Shown here: positions 57,067-64,000 of the stretch, one piece after another
Layout of the letters: every line of letters begins with the position of its first letter
How positions within the stretch are numbered: the stretch's first letter is position 1
Assembly (NCBI GenBank): GCA_963744575.1
Contig: CAVUUF010000001.1
Span: 248,001 to 312,000, forward strand
Direction: 5' to 3'
DNA: 64,000 nt
Origin: Palsa-504 sp963744575
GTDB taxonomy: Bacteria; Actinomycetota; Actinomycetes; Streptosporangiales; Streptosporangiaceae
Made by a program: the position numbers and the translations under genes
The notes under the pieces: model-generated
Told to the model about the DNA's origin: nothing
Database searches by the model: none
What the model saw: only the letters and a program-made list of their open reading frames with translations

Positions 57067-57408
57067 TCAGTCCCAGCCGGATTTTCCCTGGTGCAGGTGT
57101 AGCGCCACGGCCTGCTCGGTGACCGTGGCGCGCAGCCGCTCGATCTCCTCGCGCGCCGCGGCCAGCTCCGCGTCCTGCGCAGACATGCCCGGCCGGCCCG
57201 GCACCGACGCCGACAGGGCATCCAGCGCGCCCTGCTTGGCGACCTGGCAGATATGCGTGACGGTCGACCGGTCGACTTTCCACTTCAGGGCGGCTTCCCG
57301 CTGGGTCGCCTGCCCGGTCAGCACCGACACGAAGACCTCGTACTTCTCCGACGGCGCCAGGCGCCGCTTCTGCTTGGGAGTGGCGGAGTTCACGCTCCGA
57401 TCCGACAC
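57067..57408 (-). CDS. IS3-family transposase orfA
   Basis: A 113-residue HTH protein: RRLAPSEKYEVFVSVLTGQATQREAALKWKVDRSTVTHICQVAKQGALDAL, then a leucine-zipper-like coil (AQDAELAAAREEIERLRATVTEQAVAL). It ends in GKSGWD. A GGGAAAA heptamer at 57088-57082 in the G-GGA-AAA register just before the stop would give the -1 frameshift to orfB that IS3 elements use to make the full transposase. Confidence 0.85.
   Translation of the reverse strand: MSDRSVNSATPKQKRRLAPSEKYEVFVSVLTGQATQREAALKWKVDRSTVTHICQVAKQGALDALSASVPGRPGMSAQDAELAAAREEIERLRATVTEQAVALHLHQGKSGWD
57082..57088 (-). promoter_or_regulatory. Programmed -1 frameshift slippery site GGGAAAA
   Basis: Canonical X-XXY-YYZ heptamer on the minus strand. 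In the orfA frame it reads CAG GGA AAA TCC; slipping back one base continues AAA ATC CGG CTG into the orfB frame (KIRLGLTAGP). Confidence 0.7.
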
Positions 57409-57519
57409 GGTAATCAGCCTCCAGACTGGTGTGACACGCCGTCTGGTGGCTGGGTATTTCTTGTCGCTCCTGTCTCATGAAGTCAGAGCAAAGCGGTCGC
57501 GGGGCAGCTGGCGCGCGCG

Positions 57520-58173
57520 GTGGAGATCGCCACTATCTTGTCCGCGAGCGGCTTCGACTGGCTTGTTCAGGCGCTGGGCCCGAGTGCGTGGGTATCCTCC
57601 GGCCGCCTGGTCCGCTGGTTCCGGCGGGACGCCAGGTGCCCGCCTGGTGTGGCGGTGGACGTCCCGGATGACCGGATCGTGATCCCTGCGGTCATCAGCA
57701 ACCGGAGCTCACAGCGCGGCTGACGACCGGCGTGGACGCCGCCGACTTCTCCATCGCCCGGCTCCTGCTGTCCGAGCTCGCGCTGGGAGCGCGTCACGGG
57801 ATCATCTTCCCGCGCGGGCTGATGCTGCTCGGACGCGCCCTGGTCAACCTGGAAGCGACCGCGATGATCGTAGACCCGCAGCTCAACCTCGCCGAGCTTG
57901 CCCGGCCGCTGCTGCCCGAGCTGCGGCACATCCTGCAGCCCGGTCCCGAGGCGCTGCAAGAGCACTGGCACCGCCACCGCTTCGAATACCTCGACCTCGC
58001 CGCGGAGCTGCCCGCCCTGCTGCCCGAAGCGATCGCCCGGCTGCGCGCACAACCGGCCCTGTCCCCGCCTCCAGCCGCCCAGCCGGCCTCCCGGCACTGG
58101 CTCCCGCTGGGCCGGCGCGTTCGCCGCCGGCGCCGGCCTGGCCGCGCTCGCCCGCAAACGTCGGCGCGCCTAG
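57520..58173 (+). pseudogene. AarF/UbiB (ABC1) kinase-like gene with core deleted
   Basis: Two ends of an AarF-type protein survive. The N-terminal EIATILSASGFDWLVQALG (57520-57723) resembles the start of ABC1 proteins. From 57732, FSIARLLLSELALGARHGIIFPRGLMLLGRALVNLEATAMIVDPQLNLAELARPLL is the conserved C-terminal part. The entire kinase core (several hundred residues) is missing between them, and a further shift near 58100 moves the last residues to a frame ending AGAFAAGAGLAALARKRRRA at 58173. Next to the right end of the IS3 element, so probably an IS-mediated deletion. Confidence 0.65.
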
Positions 58174-58805
58174 TTCCCGCGGCCAGAAGCCAGACAAATC
58201 CGCTCAGCGGCTCATGCATGAGTGAGCACCCGGGCAGTTACTGCGCCGGCGGTGGCGCGAGGCAACGACCTGTTTTCCTGCCCGGTCAGCCGGGTTGCCC
58301 CTGGGCGGCCCGGGCACCGGCGACGGCGCGGTCCAGCTGGGTGCTGGGCCCGGCTGCCAGCGGCTCCCGGTGTGGCGCCCAGGACCCGGCCGCATTCGCG
58401 CCGGGTGGTTGCGGCATCGGCCTGTCTGCCAGCCCCGGGCGGGTGCCAGCGGGCATCGCGGCCAGGTGCGGCGGCGGGCCGGCAGGCACATTCATGATGG
58501 TACGGGAGGGGAGGCAAACACGGGCACGCCGCCCGTACCCATGGTGGCCGCCGCGTCGGCGGCGCAGCACTCCGGCTGCGGCCGAAGGGCGCTCGCATGC
58601 CGCCGTTACCGGGACCGCAGCCAGCCGGCCATGCGTAGTGCCCGGCGGCGACTGGACGGCGACCCTAGCCACGCCGACGTCCGCTGGCTGTAGGTCACGG
58701 CCATCTGGCCCGGTGTCAGGCATTGTCTGTTCCGCGGGGCCAGTGTGAGGCCGGTGCCGAAGGCGCCCGGTGTGCGTGGTACCGGGCCGGACGGCGTCGC
58801 GTCGG
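58174..58805. other. Stretch without a supported gene
   Basis: About 630 bp of high-GC sequence with several overlapping open frames on both strands (up to about 170 codons). None has a family motif, plausible amino-acid composition or ribosome-binding site. I treat them all as shadows. Confidence 0.5.
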
Positions 58806-58914
58806 CGCAACCTCTTTATCCCCTCGCTGGTCGGGGCGGACTATCGAGTGATCGTTCCCGACCTCCTCGGTGTCGGCCGCTCCGACAAGCCGGACCGGTC
58901 TGCGGGACGGCCAG
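58806..58914 (+). pseudogene. Alpha/beta hydrolase (haloalkane dehalogenase-like) fragment
   Basis: The frame NLFIPSLVGADYRVIVPDLLGVGRSDKPDR matches the oxyanion/GxSDKP region after the first strands of haloalkane dehalogenase-type hydrolases. No catalytic Ser, Asp or His region is present nearby. Isolated remnant. Confidence 0.6.
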
Positions 58915-59192
58915 TGACGAGCGACTGGTCGCGCTTAACAGATTTCTTCCCTGTCGAGTGCCGCCGGGACGTTTGCCTTGCCGTGGCGGGGGGAGAGTGT
59001 CGCGGCCGGGAAGGACACTAGCCAGGTCGGCGTGCGGGCCATGGCAACCTTCAGGCCTGCTCCGGCCCTGGGCGGAACAGCGGGTTACCGAGGTGCCGGG
59101 TATCCGGGAGAGGTACATCGGCCCGGCGCTGTCGGCAGATTCGCTCGCGCCTGAGCAAACGCCACGTAAGCAAGCAGAGGAGACATATCACG

Positions 59193-60011
59193 ATGGATCT
59201 AGCCGTGCCGCGCAGCATAGGCAGGCTGCAGTACGCGGCCGCACGCCTGCCTCTTACCCTTCTCGACGAGTGGGTCGTGGCCCGCCATTGGGGCCAGGAC
59301 GCGGCTGTCCGTGTGGGCTTCGAGCGTTGGCTCGGCTCGCTGGACATATTTGCCGGGCGGCTCCTTGCCGACGATGAGATCTCCTGGCGGGGCCAGGCTC
59401 TGATGTGGCAAACCAGGGACCCGGAGTGGGCCGTCGGGCCCGCACTGGACGCGCCGGCACAGCCGACCCATTCTGGGCAAGTCCCGCCGGACCCGCAGGC
59501 CGAGGTGCTCCAGGCCGACGAGCAGGCCCCCGAGATCCAGCGGCCCGACGAGCAGGCTTCCGAGATGAACGACCAGATCGCCACTCACCAGGAACAAGAC
59601 GACCCGCAGCAAGTTCAGCAGGCGGCCGATGGGCAGGTCACGACGGGCAGCGCACCGCCGGCCGCGGACGAAGCGCCGATTAGCGATGCTGCCGGGGCGG
59701 CCGGGCAGCCCGGCACGCCGGAAACTCTCGCCGCCAGGACTGGCGCCGTCGATGTCACGTTTGCTCTTCCTGCCGACGTCCACGCCGGCACCGTGGCGTT
59801 GTGCGGGGAATTCAACGACTGGTCGGCCGAGGATACCTGGCTCGAACGCGGCAGCGATGGGTCCTGGCGGGCCACCGTCGCGCTCAAGCCGGGCCGCAGC
59901 TACCGCTACCGGTACCTGCTGGATGGCCAGCGCTGGGAGAACGACAGGCAGGCCGACCGTTATGTGCCGAATGCTCACGGCAGCGTCGATTCCGTGGTTA
60001 CCGTCGAATGA
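59193..60011 (+). CDS. Protein with C-terminal CBM48/AMPK glycogen-binding-type domain
   Basis: A 272-residue soluble protein; AGCAGAGGAG lies upstream of ATG 59193. Residues 1-75 (MDLAVPRSIGRLQYAAARLPLTLLDEWVVARHWGQDA...FERWLGSLDIFAGRLLADDEI, pieces of a small helical domain) resemble a short domain of actinobacterial stress-related proteins. Residues 80-185 are acidic, Gln/Asp/Pro-rich and probably disordered. The end (VTFALPADVHAGTVALCGEFNDW...GSWRATVALKPGRSYRYRYLLDGQRWENDRQADRYVPNAHG) is an E-set/CBM48 glycogen-binding-type domain with the FNDW and YRYLLDG signature. Likely a glycogen-associated or sugar-polymer-associated regulatory protein. Confidence 0.8.
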   Translation: MDLAVPRSIGRLQYAAARLPLTLLDEWVVARHWGQDAAVRVGFERWLGSLDIFAGRLLADDEISWRGQALMWQTRDPEWAVGPALDAPAQPTHSGQVPPDPQAEVLQADEQAPEIQRPDEQASEMNDQIATHQEQDDPQQVQQAADGQVTTGSAPPAADEAPISDAAGAAGQPGTPETLAARTGAVDVTFALPADVHAGTVALCGEFNDWSAEDTWLERGSDGSWRATVALKPGRSYRYRYLLDGQRWENDRQADRYVPNAHGSVDSVVTVE

Positions 60012-60322
60012 CCAGCACCCGTCAACCCGGAGCAGCGGCACTGCCCTTAAGTTTTCGGAGTTGTGTCCGATTTCAGGAGATTTGACGGTGTGATGTCGAT
60101 CGTGTAGACGACGTCTTCGGTATGGCGGGTCCGGCGTTCGGCTGCGCTGGCGCGGGGCCGTATGAAAAAGAGCTCGGGCTGATGACCGGCGGGCGCCGGC
60201 CCAGGCCGCCCCACTGATCATAAATGGATCATAAATGCTTGACTTAGTACGCATTGCTTGATATAGTTAGCATACCGGATCCGGAACTACTGAATTCGGA
60301 CGTCCCGAAGGAGCACATACGT
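60012..60322. other. Intergenic region with promoter and direct repeats
   Basis: About 310 bp. Contains a promoter (60239-60267) and, just upstream, two direct copies of GATCATAAAT (60217-60226 and 60228-60237), AT-rich against the genome background and in an activator-like position. Confidence 0.6.
60239..60267 (+). promoter_or_regulatory. Sigma-70-type promoter TTGACT-N17-TATAGT
   Basis: TTGACT (60239-60244), a 17-bp spacer, and TATAGT (60262-60267). Near-consensus for a housekeeping promoter, in a 60-bp AT-rich island, about 55 bp upstream of the next start. Two GATCATAAAT repeats lie immediately upstream. Confidence 0.75.
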
Positions 60323-60884
60323 ATGACCAGCACCACCGAGCGTTACAGCGCCGCGGCGAGCCAGTCAGCCAGCACGGCAGAGAAGATCGCCGATTTCTGG
60401 ACGCAGGGCTCGCAACGGCTGAGCGACTACATGCTTCCCGGCATGCCGCAGGTCGACCTGGTCCCGGTAGTCGAGCGTTACTTCGAGTTCGTGCAGCGGA
60501 CCGTGGACATCAGCCGGGACCTCACCCTCAAGTGGGCGGAGTCGGCGGGCATGCTGTCCGGCGCCGTCCGCGAGCAGGCCGAGTCCGTCGGCGGTCTGGT
60601 ACGCGAGCAGGCCGAGTCGGCCCGCGGCTTCGTACACGAGCAGGCCGGCCAGGCCCAGCAGGCCGCCCGCGAGCAGGCCGGGCAGGCCCAGCAGGCCGAG
60701 AAGGAGCTGGCCGGCGAGGCCCGCAAGGCCGAGCGCGAGCAGGCCAGGGCCACCACAAGGCCCTCGGGCGCTACGAGGGCCTGACCAAGGCGAGCTGAGC
60801 GATCTGCTGGACCAGCGCCACCTGCCCAAGACGGGAACCGTGGACGAGCTGGTGGAGCGCTTGGTCGAGGCAGACAGCAAGTAA
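60323..60884 (+). pseudogene. Phasin-like protein with out-of-frame SAP-like tail
   Basis: ATG 60323 (MTSTTERYSAAASQSASTAEKIADFW). Residues 1-75 resemble granule-associated phasins (VVERYFEFVQRTVDISRDLTLKWAESAG). They are followed by a heptad-like Ala/Gln/Glu repeat of about eleven-residue units (REQAESVGGLVREQAESARGF...). The frame ends at 60784 in an Arg/Thr-rich tail, but a +1/-1 shift near 60750 gives HKALGRYEGLTKA. A second near 60798 gives LSDLLDQRHLPKTGTVDELVERLVEADSK ending TAA 60884, a SAP-like domain. The coding tail is therefore broken by one-base indels unless a frameshift is used. Short form (60323-60784) has 153 residues. Confidence 0.6.
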
Positions 60885-60910
60885 TCACGCTGCTCGCCCC
60901 GCCACACTGA

Positions 60911-60949
60911 GACGCCGGTACCCAGCAGGATCTGCTGGGTACCGGCGTC
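60911..60949 (+). terminator. Strong hairpin terminator
   Basis: A perfect 18-bp stem (GACGCCGGTACCCAGCAG at 60911-60928, its complement at 60932-60949) with the 3-base loop GAT. It lies 27 bp after the TAA at 60884. No U-run follows, as is common in high-GC actinobacteria. Confidence 0.85.
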
Positions 60950-61259
60950 ATCGCGCTGAGCTGTCCGCCGGCTCACCATCGAAGCGGCACGGCAGCTGTG
61001 ACACGCCAAGGGTAGCGGTCCGCTGCTCGATGACGGTGCAGGCCCGCAGGGCCCCCTGGACGCGGTCGGTGACCTGCTCCATAGCCGCAGTTGAATGCGC
61101 GGCGGGGTCGGGATCGGTTCCCTAGGGGGCAGCACCTGATACTTCTCCCAGACCCGTGGGCCCGAGGTGTAGGGCTGCACTTGGAGGGCAGAAAAGTGTC
61201 TTCGGCGGTTGCCAGCCCCAGCTCCCCGGCTGGTGGCGATGCGCCTGAGAGGAGCCGAG
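60950..61259. other. Intergenic region before the SpoIIE-type phosphatase
   Basis: About 310 bp. No clear -35/-10 pair or small gene seen. The phosphatase ribosome-binding site AGAGGAG is at 61248-61254. Confidence 0.5.
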
Positions 61260-62525
61260 ATGGGCAGTGATGGGACGCGTGCCCTTGATGCGCTCACCGG
61301 GCAGGTGGCTGCCGAGTTGCTGGCACGGTCTCACCTGCTGGCGCCGGAGCAGGTAGCGGATGCACTCATGGACACCGCCGGTTCCCTGGGCGTGACGAAG
61401 GCGCGTGTCTACCTGGCCGATCTTGAGCAACGGTATCTGCGGGCGGTGCCCGGCGGTGCGAGCCAGTCGCCGGAGATGCTAGCGATCGACTCTACTGATG
61501 CCGGTCATGCGTATCGGACGATGCGCGTTCACGGCGGCCCGGTGGGTGATGGCGGCAGCCGCCGCCGGGCTTGGGTTCCGCTGATTGACGGGACCGAACG
61601 GCTGGGGGTCTTGGAGCTGACGGTCGCCGAGATGAGCGACGCAATGCTTGCCCGGTATAAGATGCTCGCCTCTCTGGCCGCGCTGACGATCGTGAGCAAG
61701 AGCCACTACAGCGACACGTACGCCCAGACCCGGCGGAGCCAGCCGATGGCGCTGCAGGCTGAGATGGTGTGGGCGTTCCTGGCGCCGCGGACGTTCGCCA
61801 CCGACGGGGTAATGGTGACGGCGACGCTGGAACCGGCGTATGAGGTTGGCGGAGACGCGTATGACTACTCGCTGACCGGTGACCGCCTGCACGTATCGGT
61901 CTTTGACGCCGTCGGTCATGATCTGGCCGCTGGGCTGCTGGCCAGCGTGGCGATGGCCTCGTGCCGTCGCACCCGCCGCTCCGGCGGGACGCTGCAAGAT
62001 ATCGTCACCCGCGCCGACCACGCCATCGCCCGCCAGTTCGGAGAGAGCCGGTTCGTCACGGCGCTGGTGTGTGATCTGGACGTGGCAACCGGTCTGTTCA
62101 GCTGGATCCCCTGCGGGCACCCGCCGCCGTTGCTGATCCGCAGCAACAAGGTGATCAAGGAACTCACCCGCCGACCGCAGCTGCCGCTGGGCCTGGCCGA
62201 GCCTCACCTGGGCACGGACCGCAGCATCTACGGGACGCTGCCGCGCAGCGACGATGACTTGCCCGCCTACACCGAGCAGCTGGAACCCGGGGACAGGATG
62301 CTTCTGTACACCGATGGCGTCACCGAGGGCCGCGCCGCCGACGGCAGCCGGTTTGGCATCGACCTGCTCAGCGACTTCGTCATCCGCCACAGCCACTCGG
62401 GCACGCCCGCACCGGAGATGCTCCGCCGCCTCACCCGGACCATCACCGAATACCAGCACGGCCGGCTCTCCGACGACGCCACCATCGTACTCATCGAGTG
62501 GATGCCCCCCGACCCCCTGCTGTGA
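61260..62525 (+). CDS. GAF-like / SpoIIE-type PP2C serine phosphatase
   Basis: A 421-residue protein. ATG 61260 is preceded by AGAGGAG with 5-base spacing; upstream in-frame starts lack such a site. The N-terminal about 170 residues form a GAF-like sensor (ARVYLADLEQRYLRAVPGG, WVPLIDGTERLGVLELTVAEMS). The phosphatase has AYEVGGDAYDYSLTGDRLHVSVFDAVGHDLAAGLLASVAMASCR (Asp of the metal site in GGDAYDY and DAVGHD), FSWIPCGHPPPLLIR, MLLYTDGVTEGRAADGSRFG and LSDDATIVLIEW. These enzymes act in partner-switching control of sigma factors or stress signalling. No anti-sigma partner adjoins it. Confidence 0.92.
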   Translation: MGSDGTRALDALTGQVAAELLARSHLLAPEQVADALMDTAGSLGVTKARVYLADLEQRYLRAVPGGASQSPEMLAIDSTDAGHAYRTMRVHGGPVGDGGSRRRAWVPLIDGTERLGVLELTVAEMSDAMLARYKMLASLAALTIVSKSHYSDTYAQTRRSQPMALQAEMVWAFLAPRTFATDGVMVTATLEPAYEVGGDAYDYSLTGDRLHVSVFDAVGHDLAAGLLASVAMASCRRTRRSGGTLQDIVTRADHAIARQFGESRFVTALVCDLDVATGLFSWIPCGHPPPLLIRSNKVIKELTRRPQLPLGLAEPHLGTDRSIYGTLPRSDDDLPAYTEQLEPGDRMLLYTDGVTEGRAADGSRFGIDLLSDFVIRHSHSGTPAPEMLRRLTRTITEYQHGRLSDDATIVLIEWMPPDPLL

Positions 62526-62562
62526 GGGACCATTCCTTCACCACCAGGTCAGAGCCGCTGGA

Positions 62563-62632
62563 TCACCCCTTTAGCAGCTGGCGGGCCATGACCATGCGCT
62601 GGATCTGGTTGGTGCCCTCGTAGATCTGGGTG
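62563..62632 (-). pseudogene. Acyl-CoA dehydrogenase C-terminal tip
   Basis: Minus-strand frame ITQIYEGTNQIQRMVMARQLLKG, ending TGA 62563: the near-invariant last residues of acyl-CoA dehydrogenases. Nothing of the enzyme precedes it (reading leftward on the minus strand, sequence right of 62636 does not continue the family). Remnant. Confidence 0.8.
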
Positions 62633-62809
62633 ATCGTAGACCGGATGGCAGTTCTCGCAGGTAGATCGCGTGCAGGGCATTGCGCTGTCAGCACCGATTC
62701 AGCACCGATGTTCATGACGCGCCCCCCGCACCCGCGTCACCGGGTGTCCCCGCCGTATGATTACGCTGAGTTAGTCATTTGCACACCTAGAGTGGTACCC
62801 CTGCTGGCT

Positions 62810-63338
62810 TCAGCGATAGACGGTGGAGAGACGGTTCAGATGGCGGGCCAGGTGGTGGCTCAGGTCCCGGGCGTCGTCGCCGGCGCCGTCGATGAGGGTG
62901 GACTTCCGGCGGCGGAGGAACGCAGTGCCTATTAGATACAGGCCCGGGGACGGGGTGACGCCGCCGTCGTGTGTGACCCGGCCGCGGTGGTCGAGAACCG
63001 GCACGTTAAGCCAGCTGTAATCGGGGTGATACCCGGTGGCCCAGATGATCGTTTTGATCGCGCCGCTGCGGAGGTTGAGCAGCAGGGGTGGTGACGGCTC
63101 GACATAGGTGGGCGCCAGGCGATGCGCCGTCTCGGTCTCGTCGTCGAGGCCGTGGCTGGTGGCCCATTCGTCGATGGTGTCGAGTAGCCGGCCCAGCTTG
63201 AGGTCGGCCAGGGTGCACTGGTTGCGCAACGAGCCGGAAAACTGGGCCACGCCGTCGTTGATGCCAGCCAGCTTGCCGACCAGGGTGACCCCGAGGCGTT
63301 GGAGGGTGTTGAGGTCGATGGTGGACCGGGTGGGCGAG
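62810..63338 (-). pseudogene. Flavin-dependent monooxygenase (CzcO-like), C-terminal half
   Basis: About 175 codons: STIDLNTLQRLGVTLVGKLAGI, DTIDEWATSHGLDD, GAIKTIIWATGYHPDYSWLNVPVLDHRGRVTHDGGVTPSPGLYLIGTAFLRRRKSTLIDGAGDDARDLSHHL (pieces of the conserved second half, with the ATGY motif). The N-terminal FAD and NADPH Rossmann parts are absent. The frame is joined near 63338 to unrelated sequence of the opposite-strand LuxR/AAA gene. Confidence 0.8.
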
Positions 63339-64000
63339 CCGACGCGGTCGTCCGCATCATTCACACACTCGCTGACGCCACGCCGGTGGCCGTGCTGCTC
63401 GACGACGCGCACTGGCTAGACGAGCCCTCCGTGTCGCTCCTGCACTTCGCCATCCGGCACCTTGCCGACGCCGACGTGTCCTTCCTCGCCACCGCCCGAC
63501 GCGCCGAGCTCGCCGACAGCGGCGCCGTCTCCCGGTTGATGCAGACGCTGCGCCGCGACGACGAGCCCACTGAGCTGCCCATCGGCCCCCTTCCACCGGC
63601 GTCGATCGCCGAGCTCACCGAGTCGATCGCCCCCGGCGCCGACTCCCGGCGCATCACCGAGGCCACCAACGGCAACCCGCTGTTCGCGCTCGAAATGGCA
63701 CGCGCCTTCGCCCGAGGCGACCAGCCGCTGACGAGCCGGGTCGACGCCCTGATCGGCGATCGCCTCGCCCGCCTCGACGCGAGCGCCACCGCCTTGGTCC
63801 CATGGATCGCCGCCTTCGGCCGCGGCGTGGAGCCGAGGGTGCTCGCCCGACTGGTCGAGTGTGATGTTGCCGAGCTGTTCGACCCTCTCGGCGAGCTCGA
63901 GCGTCACGGGGTGGTCGAGGCCCGCCAGGACGGTAGCATCGATTTCGTCCACGATCTGGTGCGCAGCGCCGCGTACAAGCGGCTGTCAACGCCTCGTCAG
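63339..64000 (+). pseudogene. 5'-truncated LuxR/AAA-type regulator, running off the right edge
   Basis: Frame open from about 63339 to the window end: VVRIIHTLADATPVAVLLDDAHWLDEPSVSLLHFAIRHLADADVSFLATARRAEL, EATNGNPLFALEMARAFARG, FVHDLVRSAAYKRLS. This is the Walker B and following region of a LAL-type AAA regulator. The P-loop and N-terminus are missing because the gene abuts the truncated flavin monooxygenase. No good start codon is visible. The 3' end and HTH lie beyond the window. Confidence 0.75.

Larger units (their letters stand above)
55921..57490 (-). mobile_element. IS3-family insertion sequence, degenerate
   Basis: About 1.57 kb. Imperfect terminal inverted repeats run about 40 bp: TCTGACTTAATGAGCCAGGA at 55923-55942 against TCTGACTTCATGAGACAGGA read from 57487 inward, then GAAATACCC-GCC on both sides. 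Outer ends are TG and CA. Carries orfA and a broken orfB on the minus strand. Confidence 0.85.

Overview
This window comes from a very GC-rich actinobacterium (Actinomycetota). The signs are strong G/C third-position bias, frequent GTG starts, long runs of genes coupled by 4-bp ATGA/GTGA overlaps, and LAL-type LuxR and SpoIIE-type phosphatase genes. No rRNA, tRNA or CRISPR array was seen.

Region 1 (1-19.5 kb, + strand) is the baseplate half of an extracellular contractile injection system (eCIS, Afp/PVC type). Sheath and tube genes must lie left of the window. The order is: DUF4255 protein (3' end only), AAA+ ATPase, small protein, CIS-tube/LysM-type hub adaptor, LysM-like protein, GPD hub, gpV spike, gp25 wedge, two J-like baseplate proteins, tail protein I with a beta-helix, and a giant DUF6519/beta-helix/IPT fibre ending in a Lys/Glu-rich repeat. 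The run closes with a split pre-ATP-grasp/ATP-grasp ligase pair. All these genes are intact.

Region 2 (19.5-28 kb) holds tip and payload genes. On the - strand are a DUF4157 protein with two HExxH-type motifs and a 951-residue protein that fuses three GT2-like glycosyltransferase domains to a DUF4280 PAAR-like tip. On the + strand are a second DUF4157 effector and an overlapping small gene that may encode its immunity protein.

Region 3 (28.3-50.2 kb) starts with a LAL-type LuxR regulator. A perfect dyad resembling the PimM-type LuxR operator overlaps its stop codon. Downstream is an operon of large, mostly uncharacterised proteins: 574 aa; a DUF6603 protein; a protein of about 857 codons; one of about 1,890 codons; 614 aa; and a GRAM/PH-like protein with a repeat tail. 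The operon is badly damaged. The DUF6603 gene is split by a degenerate element and by an IS1595-family IS that restores the frame exactly when removed, and it also carries a frameshift. The next gene has an in-frame amber codon and the one after has three frameshifts. The intact gene order is best read as the undescribed module of this window.

Region 4 (50.2-64 kb) is a mobile-element graveyard: an ISAzo13-family IS, an IS3-family IS with a canonical -1 slippery site, and remnants of IS110 transposase, AarF kinase, alpha/beta hydrolase, acyl-CoA dehydrogenase, DUF2382 and a flavin monooxygenase. Among these sit a few apparently intact genes: an MscS-like membrane protein, an ECF sigma factor, a CBM48 protein, and a GAF-like/SpoIIE phosphatase. 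There is also a phasin-like gene with a near-consensus promoter, a frameshifted tail and a strong hairpin after it. A 5'-truncated LuxR/AAA gene runs off the right edge.
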